DNA from: Streptomyces minutiscleroticus
GTDB lineage: Bacteria > Actinomycetota > Actinomycetes > Streptomycetales > Streptomycetaceae
Assembly (NCBI RefSeq): GCF_014650875.1
Contig: NZ_BMVU01000003.1
Span: 186,001 to 250,000, forward strand
Length of the DNA: 64,000 nucleotides
Direction: 5' to 3'
Shown: in pieces, positions 42,705 through 52,655 of the stretch
Layout of the letters: each line of letters opens with the position of its first letter
How positions within the stretch are numbered: the stretch's first letter is position 1
Position numbers and translations under genes: made by a program
Notes under the pieces: model-generated
What the model was told of the DNA's origin: nothing
Database searches by the model: none
The model's input: only the letters and a program-made list of their open reading frames with translations

Positions 42705-43255
42705 CGCCGCCCCGCCCTCCGGTGAGGGAACCCGCGGCTGCCGGTCCGTCGTCGGCCGCCCGGCCGTCAGGACTCCACGCCACAGCGTCGCGCGATCGCC
42801 TTGAGGCGTTCGGGCTCGCGCTCCGCCGCGGCCGGGTGGGCCAGGTCGAGGGCCATCTCGGCGCGTCCGGCACTCCGCCGACTCTCCTGTCGGGCCGTCC
42901 CGGCGTGGACGACAGCGGCACACCATAGGACGAGGGGCGGGCTCACCGCCTGCGCATTACGCCGTGGACCGCTTCGGCCGGGCGGGGGCGGCCCGCGCCC
43001 GGTCCTGCCGCGGGACCGGGAAGCCGCGCGCTTTGGCGGCCGGGCCGGCCGTTCCGCCGGGCGCGGCCGCCGACGCGGTACTTCAGCGCCGGTCTCCGCC
43101 TCGACGTGACGCCTCAGTGCCCGATCGCCGCCCCGGCGCGGTGGAGCGGTGTCCGATCCGCGTCCCGTGCCCGGTCACGTCCGGCCGGGCGCGCACGCGT
43201 TCGCGGTGCCGGAAAAGCGTTTGCCCTCCCGGCCCGTGTCCTCAAGGCTTCACGC
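42705..43255. other. Intergenic region, possible remnant of a short gene
   Basis: No complete gene is supported. On the minus strand, codons from an ATG at 42856 to a stop at 42767 read MALDLAHPAAAEREPERLKA and end in RCGVES. This has a natural-looking helical composition but only 29 residues, and no ribosome site was found. The rest, to the GNAT start, is proline/arginine-rich in all frames. Confidence 0.4.
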
Positions 43256-43726
43256 ATGGCCGCCTCACCCCGCCTGGAGAAGATCACGCCCGGCAACCTC
43301 GACGCCGCGATCGCCCTGAAGGTGCGTTCCGACCAGGAACACCTGGTCGCCCCGGTCGTCAAGTCCCTCGCCGAGGCGTACGTGCATCCAGGCGTCGCCT
43401 GGCCCCGGCTCATCGTCGACGGCGACCGGCCCGTGGGCTTCCTGATGGCCTTCTTCGACATCGACTTCGCCGGCGACGGCACCGGCACCGACATCCGCTC
43501 GGGCCTGTGGCGCCTGAACATCGCGGCCGGCGAGCAGGGCCGCGGCTACGGACGCTTCGCGGTCCGGGCCGTGGCCGCGGAGATCCGCCGGCGCGGCGGC
43601 ACCCGTCTGACGGCCACCTGGCACCCCGGCGAGGACGGCCCCGAGAAGTTCTACCTCGGACTCGGATTCCGGCTGACCGGGGAGATGAGCGGGGACCAGC
43701 GCGTCGGCGAACTGGAACTGGCCTGA
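43256..43726 (+). CDS. GNAT-family N-acetyltransferase
   Basis: From the ATG at 43256 the product has 156 residues. The acetyl-CoA loop lies at LNIAAGEQGRGYGRFAVRAV (QGRGYG, about residues 92-97). It is followed by the family pattern RLTATWHPGEDGPEKFYLGL and GFRLTGE. Earlier in-frame codons give a longer but low-complexity N terminus. It is the size of a single-domain small-molecule or protein acetyltransferase, and the substrate is unknown. The gene stands alone. Confidence 0.88.
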   Translation: MAASPRLEKITPGNLDAAIALKVRSDQEHLVAPVVKSLAEAYVHPGVAWPRLIVDGDRPVGFLMAFFDIDFAGDGTGTDIRSGLWRLNIAAGEQGRGYGRFAVRAVAAEIRRRGGTRLTATWHPGEDGPEKFYLGLGFRLTGEMSGDQRVGELELA

Positions 43727-44031
43727 AGCGGACTCCGCCTGGTTCCGGCCATGGGTCTGCGCCGGTGACGGCGGGCGCCCGCCGTGCTTGACCTGCGCGG
43801 AAGTGCGCGAACGGGTGCGGCCCCGAGGAACCGCCCCGGCCGTTCCGTACTTTCACGCCAATCGGTGTTCGCTACACAGGTGTTGAGGTGTCCGCGTTCT
43901 GTCACGGCGGTGTCGTGATGCGCGGACGTGTCTGGTGACCGGGCCCCGGGGTGGGGCATGGTCTTCCCACAGCGGCTCACAGGCCGCGGACCACCACACT
44001 CACTCCACCGTCCCGAGAGGGTCTCTTCATC
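43727..44031. other. Intergenic region before lipoprotein gene
   Basis: No gene is seen. An inverted repeat of GTCCGCG (about 43888) and CGCGGAC (about 43920) surrounds TGTCACG/GTCGTGA-type halves. The ribosome site GAGAGGG precedes the lipoprotein start at its end. The promoter must lie here but was not pinned down. Confidence 0.4.
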
Positions 44032-44838
44032 ATGATCTCGCTGCGTGCCCGTACCGTCCTCGTCGCCGCCGCCGTCGTGGCGGGCGCACTGTCGACGGCG
44101 GCCTGCCAGAACGACGACACCGCTCGGGGCGCCGCCCAGGACGGCACGGCGAGCGTGCAGGCCGCCGCCGACAAGGACGGGGTCGGCGGCACGTTCGCCG
44201 GCGGTCAGGTGACCTACCTGGCGCCGGGCAAGTACACGGTCACCACCCGCGGCAGGACGCAGCAGTTCTGGCTGGCCGAGGACACAAAGATCTGGGGTGC
44301 CGGGAGGATCTGCGGCGACGCCGGCGGCCAGGCGGCGAGCGAGTGCACCGAGGCGGAGCTGGAGAAGGCGGCCAAGGCCGGCGCGGTGCCCGCGGACGTC
44401 GTGATGGAGGACGGCAGGGCGGTGACCGTCACCGAGCGGCCCGCCGCCGACGGCGGTGGCGGGGACGGTTCGTCCGGCTCAGGTGACGGCTCGTCGTCGG
44501 ACGGCGGGAACGGTTCGTCCTCCGGCGACGGCTCGCCGTCGGGCGGCGGAGCGGACACCGGCGAGGGCAAGGGCGTCAGCGGCACCTGGCTGGGCACGGT
44601 GTCGTACCTGGCTCCGGGGAAGTACACGGTGTCGGACCTGAAGGACACCGAGCAGCAGTTCTGGCTGGGCGAGGACACCGAGATCTGGGGTGCCGGCGGG
44701 ATCTGCGGCGACGCCGACGGGCAGGCCGCGCAGGCGTGCACGGAGGCCGAACTGGAGACGGCCGCGAAGGCGGGCACCCTCGCGGCCGAGGTGCGGATCA
44801 GCGACGGGATCGCCACCCGCATCACCGAGGAGCGGTGA
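44032..44838 (+). CDS. Secreted lipoprotein with an internally duplicated domain
   Basis: The ATG at 44032 gives 268 residues. The signal (RARTVLVAAAVVAGALSTAAC) places the lipid-modified Cys near residue 23. Two homologous blocks of about 75 residues follow. The first includes VTYLAPGKYTV, QQFWLAEDTKIWGAG and CTEAELEKAAKAG. The second includes VSYLAPGKYTV, QQFWLGEDTEIWGAG and CTEAELETAAKAG. A Gly/Ser/Asp-rich linker of about 40 residues joins them. Each block has a Cys pair that could form a disulphide. I do not recognise a function; a surface ligand-binding or scaffold role is only a guess. Confidence 0.88.
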   Translation: MISLRARTVLVAAAVVAGALSTAACQNDDTARGAAQDGTASVQAAADKDGVGGTFAGGQVTYLAPGKYTVTTRGRTQQFWLAEDTKIWGAGRICGDAGGQAASECTEAELEKAAKAGAVPADVVMEDGRAVTVTERPAADGGGGDGSSGSGDGSSSDGGNGSSSGDGSPSGGGADTGEGKGVSGTWLGTVSYLAPGKYTVSDLKDTEQQFWLGEDTEIWGAGGICGDADGQAAQACTEAELETAAKAGTLAAEVRISDGIATRITEER

Positions 44839-44852
44839 GGCGTCGGGCGGTG

Positions 44853-45071
44853 AACGGGTCCCAGCAGTGGTGGAAAGGGCGGTGTGTGCAGGAAGGCGCC
44901 GGTGACGGTGGCGCCACCGGCCCACCAGCCGAAGCGGGCGCCGGGCCAGAGACCGGCCCCGGTGTTCCCGGACACGGTGAGCAGGACGGACGAGCGTGCC
45001 GGATCCCCGGTCAGCAGCGCGTCCGTGGCCTCGCGGAACGTCTCGACATCGTCGGTCACATGCCACGCCAC
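44853..45071 (-). pseudogene. Truncated GNAT acetyltransferase remnant
   Basis: A GTG at 45071 opens MAWHVTDDVETFREATDALL, then DPARSSVLLTV, FGWWAGGATVTGAFLHTPPF. This is the typical N-terminal lobe of actinobacterial GNAT proteins. After about 73 codons the match ends and the frame runs into the antisense of the lipoprotein gene. The acetyl-CoA-binding half is missing, so it is a decayed or truncated gene. Confidence 0.6.
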
Positions 45072-45343
45072 GGCTCATGATGCTGCGTCCGGTCCCGCGT
45101 ACGCACACCGTTTTTCCACCGGCACACCGTCTCCCGGACACCAGGTCCGGCCGCTGCCCCGGGCCGGGCGTCCGAGGAGGCCGTCCGCGACCCGATGCCG
45201 ACGACCACCCGCGTGACCTGCCGGCACGCTACGCGGCTGGGCCGGAACCGTGGCCGCGGGACGGGCCGGGCGCGCCGGCGCGGGCGGTCCGCCGCCTCCC
45301 CGTTCCGGCAGCGGCGCCCCCACGGTGTGACGCGGCGCCCGGC

Positions 45344-47383
45344 TCAGGTCGGGAGGCGGACAAAGCCGTGACCGGAGCCCGGCGGTGCCGCCGACCGCGT
45401 CCGCCCGCCGAGGGTCCGCAGCAGCGCACGGGCCACCGCGTCGTTCTGGCGGAACGCCGGGGCGTCGGTGCGCGGGCGGGCGAAGGCCGCCACGGCACGG
45501 GTGTTGGTGGGGGCGCCGAGGGCGATGCGGCGGGGGTGCCGGCCGCCGAGCAGCGGGTCGACGACGTGGCCGTCCGCGGGGGAGACGGCGAGGAGGCCGG
45601 AACGGTGGGTGTGGGCCGGGTCGGTCACGACCTCCTCGGCCAGCTCACCGGCGCGGTACAGGCTCCGCAGGAGCGGGTCCGCGGTCCGGTCGAGGGAGGG
45701 CCTGGGCAGGTACGCCTCGATCAGGGCGGTGGCGTGGACGGTGTGACCGGGAAGGGTGGGACTGGTCGCGGTGAACGTGCCGGTGGCCTCGTCCGTGTCC
45801 ACGCGCAGGTCCGCGCCGGTGAAGCGGACGATTCCCGCCCGGGACAGGGCCAGCAGCTGGCGCAGCCGGAAACCGGGCGGCCCGGAGGCCAGGAAGCTGA
45901 AGAAGCCGTGCCACCAGCCGTCGAGGTCGTGGGCGAGGGAGCGGGCGGTGAGGCGGCCCGCGGCGACGAGGCGGGGCAGGTGGCCGTAGACGGAGAGCAG
46001 GGCGAGGAACGCCCCCAGGTCGGCGCTGTGTTCCGGGTCCTCGCGGCGGGCGACGTCCCGTGCGACGTAGGCGCGCAGATGTTCCTGGAAGGCGTGCGGC
46101 GTGGCGAAGGACAGACCTTCCAGGGGGCGGTCGAGGGCCTCGAAGTCGAGCCGGTCCGCCGGGTCGGGCACGGCCTCGGCGATCAGTGCCGTCATGGCGT
46201 CGGAGTACCAGTCCAGCCGGTCGTAGGCGGCGGCGAAGTCCGGCCAGGGCAGGGCCGTGCGCCCGGGGTGGCCGTGGAACAGCTCGTGGTAGTGGCCGAA
46301 GCCGATCTCCTTGGCCATCAGCGGCCACACGTCCCGGCGCAGGTCCAGCGGGCGGCCCTCGGCGAGCAGTGCGTCGATCGCCGCCGGGCCGAAGTGGCGG
46401 GGCAGCGGCGGCGTGGGGCCCTGGAGCCGGTAGCGGGTCTTGGAGTGGTAGGGCACCCCGCGCCGCGACCCGACGTGGAGGACGGGCTCCCGGCCGGACG
46501 GCAGGTAGGTGAGGGTGCCGTCGTGCCCGGTGCGGTAGGCGCCGCCGCGGCCCTCGGTGAGCAGCGCCACCAGGTCGACGAAGGCCAGGCCGAGGCCGCG
46601 CACCAGGACGTGTTCACCGGGCCGCAGCGCCGACAGGTCGGCGTCGGCGGAGAACTCCGGCGGAAGGTGGAAGCGGCCGTGGCGGCGCGCGAAGGCGGCG
46701 TGCGCGCGGTGCTCGGGCGCGGGGGCCGCGCCCAGGTGTCCCTGGGCGAGCACCACCAGGTCGGCGGTGAGCGGGGCGGCGCGGCCGGCCAGGCGCACCT
46801 GCTGCGGCCCGTCCGCGGGGCCGGTGACGGCCGTCGCGGTGGTGCGGTGCCACTCGACGGTGACCGAGGGCGGCAGGTCCGCCAGTGCACGACGGAACAC
46901 CCAGGTCAGGTAGGCGCTCTGGGCGCGCCGGGTGGGGAAGTCGGTGCCGCTGAGCGTCCGCAGTTCGGCCAGCACTTCGGGGTCGGCGAGCACGTCGGGG
47001 CCGGCGGCCGGCGGGGCCTCCCCCTGGCCGGGCGGGGCCGGGAGCCCGGGGGAGAGGGGCGTGCGGTGCGGGTCCGGTGCGGAGAACCGGGCGGCCCACT
47101 CGGCCAGCGAGGGCCCCGGGCGGACCGGGCCGTCGACGGTGGACGTCTCGTCGGTGAACATGGTGACGTCCTCCGCCATGGAGTTCATGCGCAGCAGTGG
47201 GGACTGCTCGTGCCGCCATATCCTCCCGGGGCCCGGCGGGTACGGGTCGACCAGGTGGATGTGCAGCTCTCGCCCCTCGGGCCACAGTTCGGGGGCGTTG
47301 GCGGCGATGCGCTCCAGCAGGCCCGTGGCGCGCGGTCCCGCGCCCACGACGACCAGGGTGGCCGGGGAGGGGCCGCCGCTCAC
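45344..47383 (-). CDS. Large FAD/NAD(P)-binding protein
   Basis: A GTG in a GTGA overlap with the permease stop gives 679 residues. The dinucleotide-binding start VVVGAGPRATGLLERIAANA and the loop ALIEAYLPRPS near residue 585 fit the NAD_binding_9 family of flavin-dependent proteins. A second nucleotide-like segment LVVLAQGHLG occurs near residue 210. Relatives are often found beside amino-acid or sulfur importers and secondary-metabolite genes, but their reaction is mostly undefined. Its coupling to a permease in the divergent sulfur locus suggests oxidation of an imported compound (inference). Confidence 0.82.
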   Translation of the reverse strand: MSGGPSPATLVVVGAGPRATGLLERIAANAPELWPEGRELHIHLVDPYPPGPGRIWRHEQSPLLRMNSMAEDVTMFTDETSTVDGPVRPGPSLAEWAARFSAPDPHRTPLSPGLPAPPGQGEAPPAAGPDVLADPEVLAELRTLSGTDFPTRRAQSAYLTWVFRRALADLPPSVTVEWHRTTATAVTGPADGPQQVRLAGRAAPLTADLVVLAQGHLGAAPAPEHRAHAAFARRHGRFHLPPEFSADADLSALRPGEHVLVRGLGLAFVDLVALLTEGRGGAYRTGHDGTLTYLPSGREPVLHVGSRRGVPYHSKTRYRLQGPTPPLPRHFGPAAIDALLAEGRPLDLRRDVWPLMAKEIGFGHYHELFHGHPGRTALPWPDFAAAYDRLDWYSDAMTALIAEAVPDPADRLDFEALDRPLEGLSFATPHAFQEHLRAYVARDVARREDPEHSADLGAFLALLSVYGHLPRLVAAGRLTARSLAHDLDGWWHGFFSFLASGPPGFRLRQLLALSRAGIVRFTGADLRVDTDEATGTFTATSPTLPGHTVHATALIEAYLPRPSLDRTADPLLRSLYRAGELAEEVVTDPAHTHRSGLLAVSPADGHVVDPLLGGRHPRRIALGAPTNTRAVAAFARPRTDAPAFRQNDAVARALLRTLGGRTRSAAPPGSGHGFVRLPT

Positions 47384-48399
47384 CGGTCACCGCCGGCCGA
47401 GGGGCGGGCGCCGTCGGCCGCCGCGGCCGGCCGGACGCGCAGGGCGGCCAGGCGGGTGCGCAGGCGTTGCAGCGGGGTGGGCGGCAGACTGCGCGCGGCG
47501 CCCCGGGCGTAGTACCGCTCGACGTGATACTGGGCGGCGGTCAGGACGGTGGTGACCGCGACGTACCAGAGGGTGGCGACCAGCAGCAGCGGGATGACCT
47601 GGTAGGTCTGGTTGTAGACCAGCTGGACCGAGAACAGCAGGTCGTGCACGGCCAGCACGCTGACGATGCTCGTGCCCTTGAGGGTGCCGATCAGCATGTT
47701 GCCCGCGGTCGGCACGATGGAGCGCATCGCCTGCGGGACGACGATCCGGCGCAGCGTGCGCCACCTGCTCAGACCGAGCGCCTGGGCGGCCTCGGTCTGC
47801 CCGGCGTCCACGGAGAGGATGCCGCCGCGCACCACCTCGGCGGCGTAGGCGGCCTCGTGCAGGGTCAGGCCGATGACGGCGGTCAGGGTCGGGCCGAACA
47901 GGTCGACCGTCTGCACGGTGGCGAACTGCGGGCCGAACGGGACGCCGACCCCGAGCGTGGGGTAGAGGGCGCCGATGTTGAACCAGAACAGCAGCTGCAC
48001 GAGCAACGGTGTGGACCGGAAGATCCACACGTAGCCCCAGCCCAGTGTGCGCAGCACCGCGTTGGCGGAGAGCCGCATCACGGCCAGCACGGTGCCGAGC
48101 AGGAAGCCGAGCACCATCACCGCGGCCGTGAGCCACAGTGTCAGCAGCAGCCCGCTCAGCACGGCGGACGTGGTGAGGTAGCGGCCCACCACGTCCCATC
48201 CGAAGGCGTCGTTGCGCACGACGGAGTTGAGCACCATCGCGAGGACCAGCAGCGCGACGGCGGCGGCCAGCAGGCGCCCGGGGTGCCGGCGCGGCACGAT
48301 CCGCGGCGTCCTGTCGGCGGAGGCACGAGAGGTACCGGGTGGTTCAGGACGCCCGGCCTTGCCGGCGCCGGGAACGGTGGTACGGGAGGACGTGGTCAT
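47380..48399 (-). CDS. Polar-amino-acid-type ABC transporter permease
   Basis: The ATG at 48399 follows GGAGAGCC and gives 339 residues. After a basic N-terminal tail come about five membrane segments and the HisM/HisQ coupling loop QTEAAQALGLSRWRTLRRIV with VPQAMRSIVPTAGN. It is clearly homologous to the permease at 50828, for example YVWIFRSTPLLVQLLFWFN versus [19 protein letters not shown]. No ATPase or binding protein accompanies it on this strand, so it probably shares those encoded at 51853 and 52656. It overlaps the FAD protein gene by 4 nt. Confidence 0.9.
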   Translation of the reverse strand: MTTSSRTTVPGAGKAGRPEPPGTSRASADRTPRIVPRRHPGRLLAAAVALLVLAMVLNSVVRNDAFGWDVVGRYLTTSAVLSGLLLTLWLTAAVMVLGFLLGTVLAVMRLSANAVLRTLGWGYVWIFRSTPLLVQLLFWFNIGALYPTLGVGVPFGPQFATVQTVDLFGPTLTAVIGLTLHEAAYAAEVVRGGILSVDAGQTEAAQALGLSRWRTLRRIVVPQAMRSIVPTAGNMLIGTLKGTSIVSVLAVHDLLFSVQLVYNQTYQVIPLLLVATLWYVAVTTVLTAAQYHVERYYARGAARSLPPTPLQRLRTRLAALRVRPAAAADGARPSAGGDR

Positions 48400-48576
48400 C
48401 GGAAGGCTCTCCGGGCAGGGGACGCGGGCGTGGCGGAGCACCCGGGGCACCGTGTGGGGAGCGCCGCGTGAGCGGGCGCCCGTACGGTGCGGCCGGGATC
48501 CGGTGTCGTCACACTCGCCGCGTCCCTCAACGCGGCCGGAGGGGGCCGCCGCGCACGGCGGCCCGGTCCGCTGCCG

Positions 48577-48607
48577 ATCGTAAACGCACGCCGCACGGAC
48601 GTGTCAA
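48577..48607 (-). promoter_or_regulatory. Probable housekeeping-type promoter for the leftward permease/FAD genes
   Basis: On the minus strand TTGACA and TACGAT are separated by 19 bp, close to the vegetative consensus. Transcription would begin near 48570 and leave a leader of about 170 nt before the permease start. Confidence 0.55.
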
Positions 48608-48692
48608 CAACGCGATCGGACCGGCCGGTTGGGGCGGTCCGGTATGCGAGCGGTTCTTGACGGCGGACGCGATGTCCTGCTCAATTGGTCGC

Positions 48693-48770
48693 ATGAACGC
48701 CCAGCAGCGCTTGGTCTCGCGCGATCACATCGACTTCGGTCGGGTGTGGTCCGCCGCGTGTTGCGCCTGA
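48693..48770 (+). CDS. Cysteine-containing leader peptide upstream of sulfur genes
   Basis: An ATG at 48693 encodes 25 residues ending in RDHIDFGRVWSAACCA. This Arg-His-Asp-Arg-Val-Ser-Ala-Cys pattern is shared by short actinobacterial leader peptides found ahead of sulfur-assimilation operons. The two adjacent Cys codons near the end could stall ribosomes when cysteinyl-tRNA is scarce. A TTGACG at 48657-48662 places a start site close to the ATG, so the message may be leaderless. The small stem GGGCCG/CGGCCC follows within 30 bp. The regulated gene is the flavin monooxygenase 293 bp downstream. Confidence 0.72.
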   Translation: MNAQQRLVSRDHIDFGRVWSAACCA

Positions 48771-49062
48771 CGCGGCAGCGGGCCGTCTGACCGGCCCTTC
48801 CCTCCCTCGGTGACCCCGTCGTGGGCCGAGTTCTCCCTTCGCGCCACCGTTGTGCCCGGGTGATGACCCGCGGACGAGGCGGTGCCGCGAGCCCGGACGC
48901 GCGCTGCCCTCGCTCCGTCGCTTTCTTCGCCCTCGACGCCCGGCGTCGTCACACCCGTTCCAGCCGGCGACGACCTCCTCGACCGGCCCCCGCCCGCGGC
49001 CCGGCCACACGGTGTCCAGCCCTGCCCGTGCGCGGTCCGCGGCCCATCCGAAAGGCCCTTCC

Positions 49063-50196
49063 ATGCCCGTGGAGTTCCTCGGCATAGCAGCCACCAACGA
49101 CGGCTCGGAGACCGTGACGCGCTCCGGTGCCGCCTTCGACAAGGAGTACACCCTCCGGCTCGCCCGGGCGCACGAGGACCACGGCTGGGACCGGGTGCTG
49201 TTCGCCTACGGCTCCGGATCGCCGGACCCGGCTCCGGCCGCCGCGTACGTCGCGAGCCGGCTGGAGCGCCTGCAGATCCTGCTCGCCCACCGGCCCAACG
49301 TCTCGTACCCGACCTTCGCGGCGAAGACCTTCGCCACGCTCGACCGGATCAGCGACGGCCGGCTGACGGTCCACTTCATCACCGGCGGCGACGACCACGA
49401 GCAGCGCCGTGAGGGCGACACCCTCACCAAGGACGAGCGTTACGCCCGTACGCGCGAGTACATCCAGATCGTCAAGAGGATCTGGACCACGCACGAACCC
49501 TTCGACCACGAGGGCGAGCACTACCGCTTCCACGACTTCGTCAGCGACGTCTTCCCCGTCCAGCAGCCCCGCCCGGACGTGTCGTTCGGCGGTTCGTCGC
49601 CCGCCGCCTACGCGGCCGGGGGAGCCGAGGCCGACGTCTACTGCCTGTGGGGCGAGCCGCTGGAGAGGACCGCCGAGCAGATCGAGGCCGTGAGGGCCGC
49701 CGCGCGGGCGGCGGGCCGGACCGACGCGCCGCGCATCCAGGTGGCGTTCCGCCCGATCATCGCCCCGACCGAGGAGCTGGCCTGGGAGAAGGCCCGGCGC
49801 ACGGTCGGCGCCATCCGGGAACGGCGCGAGGCCGGCCTCGTACGTCACCACCGCCGCCGCACGGGCGCCCCCGAGAACACCGGCTCGCAGCGGCTGATCG
49901 AGATCGCCGGGGCGGGGGAGCGCTACGACCGCGCCCTGTGGACGGCGACCGCCGCGGCCACCGGGGGAGCGGGCAACTCCAACGCGCTGGTCGGCACGCC
50001 GGAGACGGTCGCCCAGGCCCTGCTGGACTACTACGACCTCGGCGTGGACATCCTCTCCGCCCGCGGCTACGACCTGCTGGGCGACGCGATCGACTTCGGC
50101 CGGCACGTGATCCCGATCGTCCGCGAGGAGGTCGCCAGGCGCGACGCCGAGCAGGCCGCGCGCGGATCGCGGACCCTCACGGCGGTGGGGGAGTGA
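49063..50196 (+). CDS. LLM-class flavin-dependent monooxygenase (alkanesulfonate-monooxygenase-like)
   Basis: From the ATG at 49063 the product has 377 residues with the luciferase-like barrel. Motifs include LQILLAHRPNVSYPTFAAKT, SDGRLTVHFITGGDDHEQRR, YARTREYIQIVKRIW and FGGSSPAAY, as in SsuD-type FMNH2-dependent enzymes. Those cleave C-S bonds of sulfonates and release sulfite. It leads an operon with a GNAT protein and a complete importer and ends with a sulfite oxidase, which supports the same role. No flavin reductase gene is in the unit, so FMNH2 must come from elsewhere. The exact substrate is unknown. Confidence 0.88.
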   Translation: MPVEFLGIAATNDGSETVTRSGAAFDKEYTLRLARAHEDHGWDRVLFAYGSGSPDPAPAAAYVASRLERLQILLAHRPNVSYPTFAAKTFATLDRISDGRLTVHFITGGDDHEQRREGDTLTKDERYARTREYIQIVKRIWTTHEPFDHEGEHYRFHDFVSDVFPVQQPRPDVSFGGSSPAAYAAGGAEADVYCLWGEPLERTAEQIEAVRAAARAAGRTDAPRIQVAFRPIIAPTEELAWEKARRTVGAIRERREAGLVRHHRRRTGAPENTGSQRLIEIAGAGERYDRALWTATAAATGGAGNSNALVGTPETVAQALLDYYDLGVDILSARGYDLLGDAIDFGRHVIPIVREEVARRDAEQAARGSRTLTAVGE

Positions 50197-50807
50197 GCAC
50201 CGTCCCGCGCACACCGCTGCGGGAGCCGGCGGTCGTCCACGTCCCCGTCTCCGATCCGCGCGTCGGGCCCCTGCTGCGCGAGCTCGGTGACGAGTACTCC
50301 GCGCGCTACGGCAAGGACGCGCACACCGAGCTGGCCCGCTATCCGGACGAGGAGTTCACCGAGCCGTACGGCGGCCTGCTCCTCCTGCTCCTGGAGGACG
50401 GGGAGCCCGTGGCGGGCGGGGCCTTCCGCCGGTACGACGGGAACACCGCCGAGCTGAAGAGGATCTGGACGCACTCCGCCCACCGCCGGCGGGGGCTGGC
50501 CCGCCGTGTCGTCGCCGAACTGGAGCGCGAGGCGGCCGCCCGCGGCTACCGGAGGATCTTCCTGACCACCGGGCCGCGCCAGCCCGAGGCCCGCGGCCTG
50601 TACCTGGCCACCGGCTACACACCGCTGTTCGACCTGGAGGCCGCCCCCGAGACCGTCGGCCCGCTGCCCTTCGAGAAGCACCTCACCGTCCCCGCGCGTC
50701 CGTACGCCCCGGCCGGGGGCGGCACGTACGGCGGGGCCCCCGGTGAGCGGGGCACCCGCGACGCCGCGACCGGCGCGCCGAGAACCGATCCGCCCGAGCA
50801 CGAGTGA
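50193..50807 (+). CDS. GNAT-family N-acetyltransferase
   Basis: A GTG at 50193 overlaps the monooxygenase stop by 4 nt, so the two are coupled. The 204-residue protein has the acetyl-CoA loop at AHRRRGLARRVVAELEREAA (RRRGLA), and the preceding strand AELKRIWTHSA. The C-terminal 40 residues are low complexity. Such acetyltransferases inside sulfur or amino-acid operons may acetylate an imported amine or a breakdown product. The substrate is not known. Confidence 0.85.
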   Translation: MSTVPRTPLREPAVVHVPVSDPRVGPLLRELGDEYSARYGKDAHTELARYPDEEFTEPYGGLLLLLLEDGEPVAGGAFRRYDGNTAELKRIWTHSAHRRRGLARRVVAELEREAAARGYRRIFLTTGPRQPEARGLYLATGYTPLFDLEAAPETVGPLPFEKHLTVPARPYAPAGGGTYGGAPGERGTRDAATGAPRTDPPEHE

Positions 50808-50827
50808 CCCGTAGGCAGGACGCCACG

Positions 50828-51852
50828 ATGGACCTCACCACCGGCCCCGCCGCGACGCCGCCCGGAGCGGCCGCGCCGGGCGCCGGCCCCGAAGCCCCGC
50901 CCGTACCGGACGACCCGGCCGCCCTCCGGGTCGTCCCGGCCCGCCACTACGCCCGATGGGCCGCGGCCGCCGCCGTGGCCGTGCTGGTCGCCCAGTTCGC
51001 GCACGGCCTGGCCACCAACCCCGTCTGGGAGTGGGACGTCTTCCGCGCCTACGTCCTGTCCGAGACCATCGTCCAGGCGGTGTGGGTGACGCTCCAGCTC
51101 ACCGCCTACGCCACCGTGCTGGGCTTCCTCCTCGGCACGGTCCTGGCCTTCATGCGGCTGTCGCGCAGCCCGGTGCTGCAGACCGTCGCCTGGACCTACG
51201 TCTGGGTCTTCCGCTCCATCCCGATGATCGTCCAGCTGGTGTTCTGGTTCAACCTGAGCGCCCTGTACGAGGAGCTGGGCGTCGGCATCCCCTTCGGACC
51301 GGTGTTCTGGTCCGTCGACAGCAACAGCCTCATCGGCACCATCGGGGCGGCCGTCATCGGACTGACGCTCCATCAGGCCGCCTACGCCGCCGAGGTCGTC
51401 CGCGGCGGAGTCGTCGCCGTCGACCACGGGCAGCTGGAGGCCGCCGCCGCGCTGGGCATCCCGCGCCTGCGGCAGATCCGCCGCATCGTGCTGCCGCAGG
51501 CCATGCGCGCCATCCTGCCCACGGCCGGCAACGAGATCGTCGGCCTGCTCAAGGGCACCTCGGTGGTCTACGTGATGTCCATCGGCGAACTCTTCTACCA
51601 GGCACAGGTCATCTACGGGCGCAACGGCCGGGTGATCCCGCTGCTGCTGGTCGCCACCGCCTGGTACGTGGTGCTCACCTCCCTGCTGTCGGTCGCGCAG
51701 TACTACGTGGAACGCCGCTTCGCCCGGGGCGCCGACCGCACCCCGCCGCCCACCCCGCTCCGGCGCGCCCGGCAGTTCGTCCGCACCCTGCGCGGCGCGG
51801 CGGCGCAGCGCGACCGGTCCGTCGTACCTCTGAGGTTCCTGGGAGACAGCCG

Positions 51853-51856
<4 letters not shown>
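50828..51856 (+). CDS. Polar-amino-acid-type ABC transporter permease
   Basis: The ATG at 50828 gives 342 residues; a GTG at 50804 in a GTGA overlap with the previous stop is an alternative. A proline/alanine-rich tail precedes the membrane domain. The coupling loop is [20 protein letters not shown] with [34 protein letters not shown] is also typical. It is the main permease of the importer completed by the next two genes, and it is paralogous to the divergent permease at 47380. Confidence 0.92.
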
Positions 51857-52617
<761 letters not shown>

Positions 52618-52655
52618 CCGGCCCCGCCCTCCCCGACCCACGCAAGGAGAACGCC

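Noticed and set aside
42767..42856. Minus-strand 29-codon gene MALDLAHP...
   Set aside because: Natural-looking composition but no ribosome site, no recognised family and very short; mentioned only in the intergenic note.
44996..47512. An 838-codon plus-strand frame over the FAD protein
   Set aside because: The minus-strand frame has nucleotide-binding motifs; this one is a shadow.
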